A DNA stretch of 64,000 bases, from NCBI RefSeq assembly GCF_014649535.1, contig NZ_BMTF01000011.1, positions 124,001 through 188,000 of the forward strand, read 5' to 3'. This document shows positions 40,657 through 49,159 of this stretch, in pieces. How positions within the stretch are numbered: the stretch's first letter is position 1; each line of letters opens with the position of its first letter. The DNA comes from Streptomyces gelaticus. GTDB taxonomy: Bacteria > Actinomycetota > Actinomycetes > Streptomycetales > Streptomycetaceae. Under the pieces are notes generated by a model. It had not been told where the DNA came from and searched no databases. It saw only the letters and a list, made by a program, of their open reading frames with translations. The position numbers and the translations under genes were made by a program.

Positions 40657-41406
40657 CTACGCGTGCTCGACGATGTGTCCGTCGCTCAGTTCCAGCACCC
40701 GGTCCGCCAGCCCCAGCAGCTGGGCGTCGTGCGTCGCCACCAGCGCGGTGACACCCTCGCTGCGCACCACCGCCCGCAGCAGCTCCATCACCGCCAGTCC
40801 GGTCTCCGCGTCGAGCTGTCCCGTCGGCTCGTCCGCGATCAGCAGCGCGGGCCGGTTGGCGAGCGCTCGGGCGATCGCGACGCGCTGCTGCTGGCCCCCG
40901 GAGAGCTCGCCGGGGCGCTGGGCGGCGTGGTCGGCGAGGCCGACCAGGGAGAGCAGCAGCGCCACCCGCTCCTCGCGCTCGCGCGGATCCGCCTTGCGCA
41001 GCCGCATGGGCACGCCGACGTTCTCCGCCGCGGTCAGGATCGGGATCAGGCCGAACGACTGGAAGATGAAGCCGATCCGGTCCCTGCGCAGCTCCAGGAG
41101 CCCGTTCTCGCCGAGCTCGGCGAGGTCCGTGCCGTCGACGGTGATCCGGCCGGCGTCGGGGCTGTCGAGCCCGCCGAGCAGGTTGAGGAGGGTGGTCTTG
41201 CCCGAACCCGAGCGCCCCTTGAGCGCGACGAGCTCGCCGCGCGGCACCTCGAAGGACACCCCGCGCAGCGCGTGCACGGCTCCGGCGCCGGAGCCGTACG
41301 AGCGGTGCAGGTCCTCGACCCGGACCATGGGCCCGCCGGCCGTTTCCCCGGCGACCGCGGTACCACCCCGCCCCTCGGTGCCCATCCGGCCGGTGCGCTC
41401 GGTCAT
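40657..41406 (-). CDS. ABC transporter ATP-binding protein (MacB/LolD-like), no adjacent permease
   Basis: The ATPase has 249 residues and resembles those that drive FtsX-type permeases. It has Walker A GRSGSGKTT, the Q-loop FIFQSFGLIPILT, the signature LSGGQQQRVAIARAL, Walker B LLIADEPTGQLD and the switch His in LVATHDAQLL. The ATG at 41406 follows GGGGGAGAG. The normal partner, a MacB/FtsX permease, is not found on either side. The next genes are kdpD and, divergently, an aminopeptidase. Either the permease is encoded elsewhere or it has been deleted. Confidence 0.86.
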   Translation of the reverse strand: MTERTGRMGTEGRGGTAVAGETAGGPMVRVEDLHRSYGSGAGAVHALRGVSFEVPRGELVALKGRSGSGKTTLLNLLGGLDSPDAGRITVDGTDLAELGENGLLELRRDRIGFIFQSFGLIPILTAAENVGVPMRLRKADPREREERVALLLSLVGLADHAAQRPGELSGGQQQRVAIARALANRPALLIADEPTGQLDAETGLAVMELLRAVVRSEGVTALVATHDAQLLGLADRVLELSDGHIVEHA

Positions 41407-41781
41407 GTCTCTCCCCCGTACGTGCTCGGTCCTGTCGGCCGCCAGTATGTGCAATGCACACAGGGCTGGACAATGGCCGGGGCCGCATCGCCGTCCGGCC
41501 GGACGCCGATGCGGTCGTTCTCGGCGGTGTGCCGAACCCGTCGCGGAGCCGGTATCCGGAGGCCGCCGCACGTGCCGCAGGTGTCCGGACAGGGTGGGCA
41601 TCTTCCCCCCAGGGATCTTTATGACGCTCCGTCAGCTCCCATGTGAGCTCGGCCGGTCGCGGAGCAACACCACTCCCCGACAACTTCCCGACAACTTTCT
41701 GACACCGCCGGACCAGCCTGGTCCAGGTCCACCGGGGCGAGCGCCCCGACCCCGAACTGCCCCGTCCTCGAAAAGGTGCGC
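41407..41781. other. Divergent intergenic region, 375 bases
   Basis: This separates the ABC ATPase gene (minus) from the M28 peptidase gene (plus) and must hold both promoters. It includes stretches of lower GC (GTATGTGCAATGCACAC and CAACACCACTCCCCGACAACTTCCC). GTGCAATGCAC near 41449 is a small palindrome. No coding frame was accepted. Confidence 0.45.
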
Positions 41782-42684
41782 ATGACATCACGCAGAAGCC
41801 TTCCCCGGCTGGCAGCCGGAGTTCTCGGGATCTCCCTGACCCTGTCCGCGGTCCCCGCCGCCACCGCGGACGCGCGGCCTCCCACCGCGCCCACCGTCTC
41901 CGAGCAGCAGGTGATGCCCCATCTGCAGGCCCTGCAGCGCATCGCGGACCGCAACGGCGGCAACCGCGCACACGGCACGAAGGGCTACGCGGATTCGGTG
42001 GCGTACGTGAAACGCGCCCTGGACCGGGCCGGATTCCGTACGAGACTGGTCCCCTTCACCCATGACGGCGCCACCGCCCACAACCTGATCGCCGACTGGC
42101 CGGGCGGCGACCCGGACCATGTGCTGCTGACCGGAGCCCATCTCGACAGCGTGAAGGAGGGCCCGGGGATCAACGACAACGGCTCGGGTTCGGCCGCCGT
42201 CCTGGCCGCCGCCCTCCAGGTGGCCGCGTCCGGCACGAAGCCCGAGCGGCATCTGCGGTTCGCGTGGTGGGGCGCGGAGGAGCAGGGCCTGATCGGCTCA
42301 AAGAGCTATGTCAGCGGGCTTTCCGGGGCCGAGCGCAGCAGGATCGACGTCTATCTCAACTTCGACCAGGCCGGCAGCCGAAACACCCGGCAGTGGCTCG
42401 TGGTCCACGACGACGAGCACGGCGAGACCGAGGCCCAGCAGGCCTTCGAGGCGTGGTTCGCCGAGCGGTCCATCCCCACCTTCGACATCGGCGTCGGCGG
42501 TTCGGACCACGAGTCGTTCGGCAACGCCGGCATCCCGTCGTCCGGCTTCAGCACCGGCATCTCGGACTGCATCCACGAGGCCTGCGACAACCTCGCCAAC
42601 GTGGATCCGAAGACGGAGACGACCAGCGCCGACGCCATCGCCGGCGTGCTGCACAAGCTCGCCGCCACCAAGCCCCGGCACTGA
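41782..42684 (+). CDS. Secreted M28 zinc aminopeptidase (S. griseus aminopeptidase-like)
   Basis: This 300-residue protein has a signal peptide (MTSRRSLPRLAAGVLGISL, cleavage probably near ATADA). The M28 di-zinc catalytic domain includes all ligands and the catalytic glutamate: His in LTGAHLDSV, bridging Asp in GINDNGSGS, Glu pair in WWGAEEQGL, Asp in NFDQAGS and the last His in CIHEACDN. The closest named relative from memory is the S. griseus leucine aminopeptidase, a secreted exopeptidase. The ATG at 41782 has AAAAGG just upstream. The M1 peptidase follows after 23 bases, so the two are probably co-transcribed. Confidence 0.9.
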   Translation: MTSRRSLPRLAAGVLGISLTLSAVPAATADARPPTAPTVSEQQVMPHLQALQRIADRNGGNRAHGTKGYADSVAYVKRALDRAGFRTRLVPFTHDGATAHNLIADWPGGDPDHVLLTGAHLDSVKEGPGINDNGSGSAAVLAAALQVAASGTKPERHLRFAWWGAEEQGLIGSKSYVSGLSGAERSRIDVYLNFDQAGSRNTRQWLVVHDDEHGETEAQQAFEAWFAERSIPTFDIGVGGSDHESFGNAGIPSSGFSTGISDCIHEACDNLANVDPKTETTSADAIAGVLHKLAATKPRH

Positions 42685-42707
42685 CCCCCGATCCCCAGGA
42701 ACGAGAC

Positions 42708-44138
42708 ATGCGCAGACTCCTGAACCGGCGCCGCAGCACCGTCGCCACCCTGATGGCCGCGGTCGTGGGCGGCACCGTACTGGCCGCTGTCCCCGCCTCG
42801 GCCGCCTTCGGCGGACCGGGCCTCGGCGACCCGTACTTCCCCGACGACGGCAACTCCGGCTACGACGTCTCCCACTACGACGTCCGCATCTCCTACGACC
42901 CGGCGCACACCGACCGCCTGGACGGCGACACCACCGTCACCGCCCGCGCCCTGACCGGCCTGGACCGGTTCAGCCTGGACCTCAAGGGCTTCACCGTCGC
43001 TTCGGTGAAAGTGGACGGCGTTCCGGCGGAGACGTTCTCCCGGGCCGGCACCCATGAGCTGGTCATCACCCCGGCCCGCCCGGTCGCGAAGGGCGCGACG
43101 TTCGAGGTCCGGGTGAAGTACGCGGGCAGGCCCGATCCCGAGGGCTGGCACACCCTGCGGAACGGCGGCGCGAGCGTGACGGGCGAACCGCACTCCGCGA
43201 CCTCCTGGTACCCCGCCAACGACCACCCGTCCGACAAGGCCACCTTCGCCCTCACCGCGACGGTCCCCGACGGCTGGACGGCCGTCGGCAACGGTCTGCC
43301 CGGCCCGGAAAGCCTCAAGGAAGGCAGAAGGACCTTCCGCTGGTTCGAGGACCGGCCGATGGCCACGTACCTCAGCACGGTCGCCATCGACCGGTTCGCC
43401 GTCCACCGCGGCCGGACGTCCGCCGGAACACCGGTCATCACGGCCTACAGCCCGGACGCCGTCATCGACCCCGAGGCGGAGGCCCAGCAGACGGAGATCC
43501 TGGACTTCCTGGCCGCGAAGTTCGGCCCGTATCCCTTCTCCTCCGCGGGCGCGATCGTCGTCGGGGCCGCGAAGGAGCCCTCCGGCGGCCCCCTCGCCCT
43601 GGAGACGCAGAGCCGCCCCACCTACGGCTCCATGCTCTTCGACGCCTCGATGGTCCACGAGAACGCCCACCAGTGGTTCGGTGACAGCGTCTCGTTCAAG
43701 GACTGGCGGGACGGCTGCGTCGCCGAGTGCTTCGCCCAGTACGCGGGGCAGTTGTGGGAGGAGCACAAGGGTGCCGACCTGGACCGGGACTACTACCGGT
43801 CCGAGGTGGAGGAGTACCGGAACGACCCGTCGTTCTGGTCCGTCAGGCTCTACGACCCGGGACCGGGCAGGGAGTTGGACCCGGCACTGTACTCCAAGGG
43901 CTCGCTGATGCTGCACGCCCTGCGCCGCACGGTGGGCGACGAGGCGTTCTTCCGGACGCTGCGGACCTGGACCCGCGACCACGCGTACGGCAACGCCTCG
44001 TTCCGGCAGTTCGAGGCGCTGGCGGCGAAGGTCTCGGGCAAGGACCTCAAGGGCTTCTTCGCGGCATGGGTGGACGGCACGGTCCTCCCGCCGCAGGGGT
44101 ACCTCTACCCGGGCACCCTGGGCACGTCGGCCCGGTGA
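42708..44138 (+). CDS. Secreted M1-family zinc aminopeptidase
   Basis: This 476-residue M1 metallopeptidase, shorter than full-length PepN, lacks the large C-terminal helical domain. A signal peptide opens it (RRRSTVATLMAAVVGG, cleavage near PASA-A). The zinc site is HENAH in MVHENAHQWFGDSVSFKDW, and the third ligand Glu lies in CVAECFAQYAGQLWEEH. The exopeptidase motif corresponding to GAMEN appears as LALETQ, one step from the norm. A conserved YSKGSLMLHALRRT follows. It is 23 bases after the M28 gene, and the transcript probably ends at the hairpin at 44147. Together they form a peptide-scavenging pair. Confidence 0.88.
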   Translation: MRRLLNRRRSTVATLMAAVVGGTVLAAVPASAAFGGPGLGDPYFPDDGNSGYDVSHYDVRISYDPAHTDRLDGDTTVTARALTGLDRFSLDLKGFTVASVKVDGVPAETFSRAGTHELVITPARPVAKGATFEVRVKYAGRPDPEGWHTLRNGGASVTGEPHSATSWYPANDHPSDKATFALTATVPDGWTAVGNGLPGPESLKEGRRTFRWFEDRPMATYLSTVAIDRFAVHRGRTSAGTPVITAYSPDAVIDPEAEAQQTEILDFLAAKFGPYPFSSAGAIVVGAAKEPSGGPLALETQSRPTYGSMLFDASMVHENAHQWFGDSVSFKDWRDGCVAECFAQYAGQLWEEHKGADLDRDYYRSEVEEYRNDPSFWSVRLYDPGPGRELDPALYSKGSLMLHALRRTVGDEAFFRTLRTWTRDHAYGNASFRQFEALAAKVSGKDLKGFFAAWVDGTVLPPQGYLYPGTLGTSAR

Positions 44139-44146
44139 ACGGGTGT

Positions 44147-44177
44147 GCGTGGCGCGGGGTCCGGCCCCGCGCCACGC
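44147..44177. terminator. Bidirectional terminator between M1 peptidase and kdpC
   Basis: GCGTGGCGCGGGG and CCCCGCGCCACGC are perfect 13-bp arms with the loop TCCGG. The genes on both sides converge on it. Confidence 0.85.
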
Positions 44178-44190
44178 TTCCCGTCCTTCC

Positions 44191-44859
44191 TCAGGCCCCG
44201 TCCACCAGCTGCTTGAGGGCGATGTTGAGCTGGAGGACGTTGACCCTCGGCTCTCCGACGAAGCCGAGGATCCGGCCGTCGGTGTGCTGCTCGACGAGCT
44301 TCTCCACCTGGTCGACGGGAAGGTGGTTGCGCTCAGCCACCCGGCGCACCTGGAGCTGTGCGTAGGCCGGGGAGATGGCCGGGTCGAGGCCGGAGCCGGA
44401 GGAGGTGACGGCGTCGGCCGGCACGTCCGAGGGGCTGACGGGGTGGCCGGGGACGGAGTTGTCCTTGACCACTGCGGCCTTGGCGGCGGTGACCCAGTCG
44501 ATGAGTTCCTTGTTGTCGCCGGAGCGGTTGGTCGCGCCGGAGAGGATCAGCTTGTACTGGGTGTTGACGCTGTTGGTGCCCAGGCCGTTGGAGGGGCGCG
44601 GCTGGAACCACTTGAGGTCCGGGGCCGCGGTCTCCTGCCCCTCCTTCAGCGGCAGGTCGTAGCGCTGGCCGATGAGTTCGGAACCGACGACCTTGCCGTT
44701 CGCGGTGATCTCGGAGCCATTGGCCTTGTCGGGGAAGACACCCTGGGCGACGCCCGTGACGGCGAGCGGGTAGAGCACGCCGCAGACGACGGTGAGGACG
44801 AGCAGGGCGCGCAGCCCGGCCCAGAGCAACCGGGCGGTGTTTGCTACGGAGTTGTTCAT
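44191..44859 (-). CDS. kdpC: Potassium-transporting ATPase subunit KdpC
   Basis: This 222-residue subunit stabilises the KdpFABC complex and increases ATP affinity. There is a single N-terminal membrane helix (GLRALLVLTVVCGVLYPLAV), then the conserved LIGQRYDLP, WFQPRPSN and SGSGLDPAISPAYAQLQVRR motifs. It ends in VNVLQLNIALKQL. The ATG at 44859 is 23 bases after kdpB, making it the last gene of the operon. Confidence 0.93.
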   Translation of the reverse strand: MNNSVANTARLLWAGLRALLVLTVVCGVLYPLAVTGVAQGVFPDKANGSEITANGKVVGSELIGQRYDLPLKEGQETAAPDLKWFQPRPSNGLGTNSVNTQYKLILSGATNRSGDNKELIDWVTAAKAAVVKDNSVPGHPVSPSDVPADAVTSSGSGLDPAISPAYAQLQVRRVAERNHLPVDQVEKLVEQHTDGRILGFVGEPRVNVLQLNIALKQLVDGA

Positions 44860-44882
44860 GGCAGGTCAGCCGATTCCTAAAT

Positions 44883-47009
44883 TCAGTGCAGCCCGGGTAC
44901 GAGGGAGATGACCATGTCGATGATCTTGATGCCGATGAACGGGGCGACCAGACCGCCGAGTCCGTAGATCCCGAGGTTGCGCCGGAGCATCGAGTCGGCG
45001 CTGCTGGGCCGGTAGCGCACGCCCTTCAGGGCGAGCGGCACCAGCGCGACGATGATCAGCGCGTTGAAGATCACGGCCGACAGGATCGCGGACTGGGGCG
45101 AGGACAGCTGCATGATGTTCAGCTTGTCCAGGCCGGGATAGACCACGGCGAACATCGCGGGGATGATCGCGAAGTACTTCGCGACGTCGTTGGCGATCGA
45201 GAACGTGGTCAGCGCACCGCGGGTGATGAGCAGCTGCTTGCCGATCTCGACGATCTCGATCAGCTTGGTGGGGTTGGAGTCCAGGTCCACCATGTTCCCG
45301 GCCTCCTTGGCGGCCGAGGTGCCGGTGTTCATGGCCACGCCGACATCGGCCTGGGCGAGCGCCGGCGCGTCGTTCGTGCCGTCGCCGGTCATCGCGACGA
45401 GCTTGCCGCCCGCCTGCTCGCGCTTGATGAGGGCCATCTTGTCCTCGGGCGTGGCCTCGGCGAGGAAGTCGTCGACGCCCGCCTCCTCGGCGATGGCCTT
45501 CGCGGTCAGCGGGTTGTCGCCGGTGATCATGATGGTCTTGATCCCCATCCGGCGCAGCTCGTCGAACCGCTCCCGCATGCCCTCCTTGACGACGTCCTTG
45601 AGGTGGATGACGCCGAGGACCCGGGCGCCGTGCTCGTCCTCCAGGGCCACCAGCAGCGGCGTGCCGCCCGCTCCGGAGATCGTGTCGGTGAGCGCCTGCG
45701 CGTCCTGAGCGACGGTGCCGCCGCGCTCCTCGACCCAGGCGACGACCGAACCGGTGGCCCCCTTGCGGACCTTGCGGCCGTCCACGTCGACGCCGGACAT
45801 GCGGGTCTGGGCGGTGAACGCGACCCATTCGGCACCGGCCAGCTCGCCCTGGTGGCGCTCGCGCAGCCCGTACTTCTCCTTGGCGAGCACGACGATCGAG
45901 CGGCCCTCCGGCGTCTCGTCGGCCAGCGAGGAGAGCTGGGCCGCGTCCGCCAGTTCGGCCTCGGTCGTGCCCTTCACGGGTACGAACTCGGCGGCCTGCC
46001 GGTTGCCGAGGGTGATGGTGCCGGTCTTGTCGAGCAGCAGGGTCGACACGTCCCCGGCGGCCTCTACGGCACGCCCGGACATGGCGAGGACATTGCGCTG
46101 GACGAGGCGGTCCATGCCGGCGATGCCGATCGCGGAGAGCAGCGCGCCGATGGTCGTCGGGATCAGGCAGACCAGCAGCGCGGTCAGCACGATCATCGAC
46201 TGCCGCTGCCCGGCGTAGATCGCGAAGGGCTGGAGGGTGACGACGGCGAGCAGGAAGACGATGGTGAGGGACGCGAGGAGGATGTTCAGCGCGATCTCGT
46301 TGGGCGTCTTCTGCCGGGCGGCGCCCTCGACCAGGGCGATCATCCGGTCGATGAACGTCTCACCGGGCTTGGTGGTGATCTTGACGACGATGCGGTCGGA
46401 GAGCACCTTCGTCCCCCCGGTGACGGCGCTCCGGTCACCGCCGGACTCCCGGATGACCGGCGCCGACTCGCCCGTGATCGCGGACTCGTCGACGCTCGCG
46501 ACGCCCTCGACGACATCGCCGTCACCGGGGATGACGTCACCGGCCTCGCAGACCACCAGATCACCGATGCGCAGCTCGATGCCGGCCACCCGCTCCTCGT
46601 TCCTGCCGAGCAGCCGCCGGGCGACGGTGTCGGTCTTGGCCTTGCGCAGGGTGTCGGCCTGCGCCTTGCCGCGACCCTCGGCGACCGCCTCCGCCAGGTT
46701 GGCGAAGATCGTGGTCAGCCACAGCCAGGCCGCGATCGCCCAGCCGAACCACTCGCCCGGGTCCAGGCACGCCAGCACGGTCGTGAACACCGAACCGATC
46801 AGCACCACGAACATCACCGGGGACTTGACCATCACCCGGGGGTCGAGCTTGCGCAGGGCGTCGGGGAAGGAGCGGATCAGCTGCGCGGGGTCGAACAGGC
46901 CCCCGCCGACGCGTCCTTCGCTCTGGTGACCCGTGGGCGCGTCCTGGTGCGGTGCCCGGGTCGGGGTGACAGTGGACATCGAGTCCTCTTGCTCCGTACG
47001 AGTGGTCAT
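44883..47009 (-). CDS. kdpB: Potassium-transporting P-type ATPase KdpB
   Basis: This 708-residue catalytic subunit powers high-affinity potassium uptake. Visible P-type landmarks are ITGESAPV (actuator loop), the phosphorylated Asp in LLLDKTGTITLGN, the nucleotide-domain GRSIVVLAKEKYG and the hinge MTGDGTNDAPALAQADVG. The ATG at 47009 overlaps the kdpA stop (ATGA). Another in-frame ATG at 46979 would shorten the variable N-terminus by ten residues. An N-terminal extension of about 35 polar residues precedes the first membrane helix. Confidence 0.95.
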   Translation of the reverse strand: MTTRTEQEDSMSTVTPTRAPHQDAPTGHQSEGRVGGGLFDPAQLIRSFPDALRKLDPRVMVKSPVMFVVLIGSVFTTVLACLDPGEWFGWAIAAWLWLTTIFANLAEAVAEGRGKAQADTLRKAKTDTVARRLLGRNEERVAGIELRIGDLVVCEAGDVIPGDGDVVEGVASVDESAITGESAPVIRESGGDRSAVTGGTKVLSDRIVVKITTKPGETFIDRMIALVEGAARQKTPNEIALNILLASLTIVFLLAVVTLQPFAIYAGQRQSMIVLTALLVCLIPTTIGALLSAIGIAGMDRLVQRNVLAMSGRAVEAAGDVSTLLLDKTGTITLGNRQAAEFVPVKGTTEAELADAAQLSSLADETPEGRSIVVLAKEKYGLRERHQGELAGAEWVAFTAQTRMSGVDVDGRKVRKGATGSVVAWVEERGGTVAQDAQALTDTISGAGGTPLLVALEDEHGARVLGVIHLKDVVKEGMRERFDELRRMGIKTIMITGDNPLTAKAIAEEAGVDDFLAEATPEDKMALIKREQAGGKLVAMTGDGTNDAPALAQADVGVAMNTGTSAAKEAGNMVDLDSNPTKLIEIVEIGKQLLITRGALTTFSIANDVAKYFAIIPAMFAVVYPGLDKLNIMQLSSPQSAILSAVIFNALIIVALVPLALKGVRYRPSSADSMLRRNLGIYGLGGLVAPFIGIKIIDMVISLVPGLH

Positions 47010-48670
47010 GACGCCAGCCCTTCGGCCAGCGGCCCCAGAGCCAGGGCCGGGAAGAAGGTCAGCCCGGTGATGATCAGGATCGTGCCGACCAGCAGTCCGC
47101 TGAAGAGCGGCTTGTGCGTGCCCAGGGTGCCCACGGTCGCCGGTACCGGCTTCTGCTCGGCGAGCGAGCCGGCCAGCGCGAGGATGAACACCATCGGCAG
47201 GAACCGGCCGAGCAGCATCGCGAGGCCGATCGTGGTGTTGAACCACTGCGTGTCCGCGTTGAGCCCGGCGAACGCCGAACCATTGTTGTTCGCACCCGAG
47301 GTGTAGGCGTAGAGGACCTCGGAGAATCCGTGGGCCCCGGTGTTGGTCATGGAGTGGGGCGGAGTGGGCAGCGCCATCGCCGCGGCGGTGAAGCAGAGCA
47401 CCAGCGCCGGGGTGATCAGGATGTAGCAGGCGGCGAGCTTGATCTCGCGGGTGCCGATCTTCTTGCCGAGGTACTCCGGCGTACGGCCGACCATCAGCCC
47501 GGCGATGAACACCGCGATGATCGCCATGACGAGCATGCCGTAGAGGCCGGAACCCACGCCTCCGGGCGCGATCTCGCCGAGCTGCATGCCCAGCATCGTG
47601 ATCCCGCCGCCGAAGCCCGTGTACGAGGAGTGGAACGAGTTCACCGCACCGGTGGAGGTGAGGGTCGTGGCCACCGCGAAGATCGACGAGCCGGCGATCC
47701 CGAACCGGGTCTCCTTGCCCTCCATCGCCCCGCCCGCGATCTCGAACGCGGGTCCGTGGTGGGCAAATTCGGTCCACATCATCAGGGTGGTGAAGCCCAG
47801 CCAGATGACGCCCATCGTCGCGAGAATGGCGTAACCCTGCTTGAGCGAGCCGACCATCCGGCCGAACGTCCGGGTCATCGCGAACGGAATGACCAGGATC
47901 AGGAAGATCTCGAGAAGGTTGGACAGCCCGTTGGGGTTCTCGAACGGGTGGGACGAGTTGGCGTTGAAGTAACCACCACCGTTCGTGCCCAGCTCCTTGA
48001 TGGCCTCCTGGGAGGCCACGGCGCCACCGTTCCACTGCTGCGAGCCGCCCATGAACTGCCCGACCTCGTGGATGCCGGCGAAGTTCTGGATCGCGCCGCA
48101 GGCCACCAGCGCCAGCGCGCCGACGGCGGCGATCGGCAGCAGGATCCGCACGGTGCCGCGCACCAGGTCGGACCAGAAGTTGCCGAGTTCACCGGTGCCG
48201 GAGCGGGCGAAGCCGCGTACGAGGGCCACCGCGACGGCCATGCCGACGGCGGCCGAGACGAAGTTCTGCACCGCCAGGCCACCGGTCTGCACGACGTGGC
48301 CCATGGCCTGTTCGCCGGAGTACGACTGCCAGTTGGTGTTGGCGACGAACGACGCCGCCGTGTTGAACGCCTGGTCCGGATCGATCGAGGCGAAGCCGAG
48401 CGAACCGGGCAGCGCTCCCTGGAGCCGCTGCAGCAGATAGAGGAAGAGGACGCTCACCACGGAGAAGGCGAGCACCCCCCGCAGATACGCGGGCCAGCGC
48501 ATCTGCGTGTTCGGGTCGGCGCCGACGGCCTTGTACATCCACTTCTCGACGCGCAGGTGCTTGTTCGAGGAGTAGACGCCGGCCATGTAGTCGCCGAGCG
48601 GACGGTACGCCAGCCCCAGCGCCACGACGAGCGCGAGAACCTGGAGCACACCAGCGAGGACGGGGCTCAT
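47006..48670 (-). CDS. kdpA: Potassium-transporting ATPase subunit KdpA
   Basis: This 554-residue channel-like subunit binds and conducts K+. Selectivity-filter loops are recognisable: ASFVANTNWQSYSGE, ELGTNGGGYFNANSSHP, TTLTSTGAVNSFHSSYTGFG and YTSGANNNGSAFAGLN. Length and topology (about 10 helices) match the family. It begins seven bases after kdpF and its stop overlaps kdpB. Confidence 0.95.
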   Translation of the reverse strand: MSPVLAGVLQVLALVVALGLAYRPLGDYMAGVYSSNKHLRVEKWMYKAVGADPNTQMRWPAYLRGVLAFSVVSVLFLYLLQRLQGALPGSLGFASIDPDQAFNTAASFVANTNWQSYSGEQAMGHVVQTGGLAVQNFVSAAVGMAVAVALVRGFARSGTGELGNFWSDLVRGTVRILLPIAAVGALALVACGAIQNFAGIHEVGQFMGGSQQWNGGAVASQEAIKELGTNGGGYFNANSSHPFENPNGLSNLLEIFLILVIPFAMTRTFGRMVGSLKQGYAILATMGVIWLGFTTLMMWTEFAHHGPAFEIAGGAMEGKETRFGIAGSSIFAVATTLTSTGAVNSFHSSYTGFGGGITMLGMQLGEIAPGGVGSGLYGMLVMAIIAVFIAGLMVGRTPEYLGKKIGTREIKLAACYILITPALVLCFTAAAMALPTPPHSMTNTGAHGFSEVLYAYTSGANNNGSAFAGLNADTQWFNTTIGLAMLLGRFLPMVFILALAGSLAEQKPVPATVGTLGTHKPLFSGLLVGTILIITGLTFFPALALGPLAEGLAS

Positions 48671-48677
48671 ATCGCGC

Positions 48678-48767
48678 TCAGAACCTCTCCGGGTACAGAA
48701 GGGCGAGGACCAGGTAGCCCAGCAGGGCGACGGCCACGACCAGGCCGACGATGTTCTCGGCGGTCAC
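48678..48767 (-). CDS. kdpF: Small subunit KdpF
   Basis: This 29-residue single-helix subunit stabilises the complex. The sequence VTAENIVGLVVAVALLGYLV followed by LALLYPERF matches known KdpF proteins in length and ending. The GTG start at 48767 overlaps the stop of the 27-codon gene upstream (GTGA), which suggests translational coupling. Confidence 0.88.
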   Translation of the reverse strand: MTAENIVGLVVAVALLGYLVLALLYPERF

Positions 48768-48847
48768 AGCTTCGCCACCCCCTTGGCGACAAGAGCCACC
48801 AGCGCGAACACCGCGATCGTGGTGACGACGAAGGCCACATCGGCCAT
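48764..48847 (-). CDS. 27-residue membrane peptide at the head of the kdp operon
   Basis: The ATG at 48847 has a good ribosome binding site (TAGGAG, about seven bases away). It encodes MADVAFVVTTIAVFALVALV plus AKGVAKL, a single hydrophobic helix with a basic end, so it should insert in the membrane. Its stop overlaps the kdpF start. Size, topology and coupling suggest a second KdpF-like accessory peptide or a leader peptide that controls kdpF translation. It is distinct from KdpF in sequence. Confidence 0.72.
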   Translation of the reverse strand: MADVAFVVTTIAVFALVALVAKGVAKL

Positions 48848-49081
48848 CGTGTGCTCCTAGATGAGGTACGGATTGTCTGACCTCTTGAGCAAACCTCTTG
48901 CGACGGTCGTCCTGGCCTGCGTTGATGGCTTCCTTACGGGGAACGACGGCCCCTTGACGGCGCACATACGTGCCCTATACGCGCCCCATACGCGCCCCTT
49001 GTGTGCGCTGTCCGGAACCTGTCTTGCGCACAGCCCGGAGCCCTCCCCCAGACCCTCCCGGGACCCGCTCAAAACACAGAA
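48848..49081. promoter_or_regulatory. Upstream region of the kdp operon
   Basis: This holds the leader and promoter of the kdp operon, where KdpE would bind. The 40 bases nearest the start (GATGAGGTACGGATTGTCTG) have relatively low GC. CGCCCCATACGCGCCCC-like direct repeats (TACGCGCCCCATACGCGCCCC at 48979-48999) lie further up. No riboswitch was recognised. Confidence 0.45.
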
Positions 49082-49129
49082 CGGCCGGTGGGCCGTACCC
49101 CCTCGAAAGGGGATACGGCCCACCGGCCG
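49082..49129. terminator. Strong hairpin after the DUF3710 gene
   Basis: The 22-base arms CGGCCGGTGGGCCGTACCCC(CT) and the matching 3' side pair with one mismatch around a CGAA tetraloop. It lies 30 bases past the DUF3710 stop on the minus strand and separates that operon from the kdp promoter. Confidence 0.85.
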
Positions 49130-49159
49130 AAGCTGTGCCGGGCGGCTGCCCGTACCCGC

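Noticed and set aside
44841..47306. Plus-strand open frame of about 820 codons opposite kdpB
   Set aside because: This is an antisense shadow of kdpB with Asp/Gly/His/Arg-rich composition and no recognisable domain.
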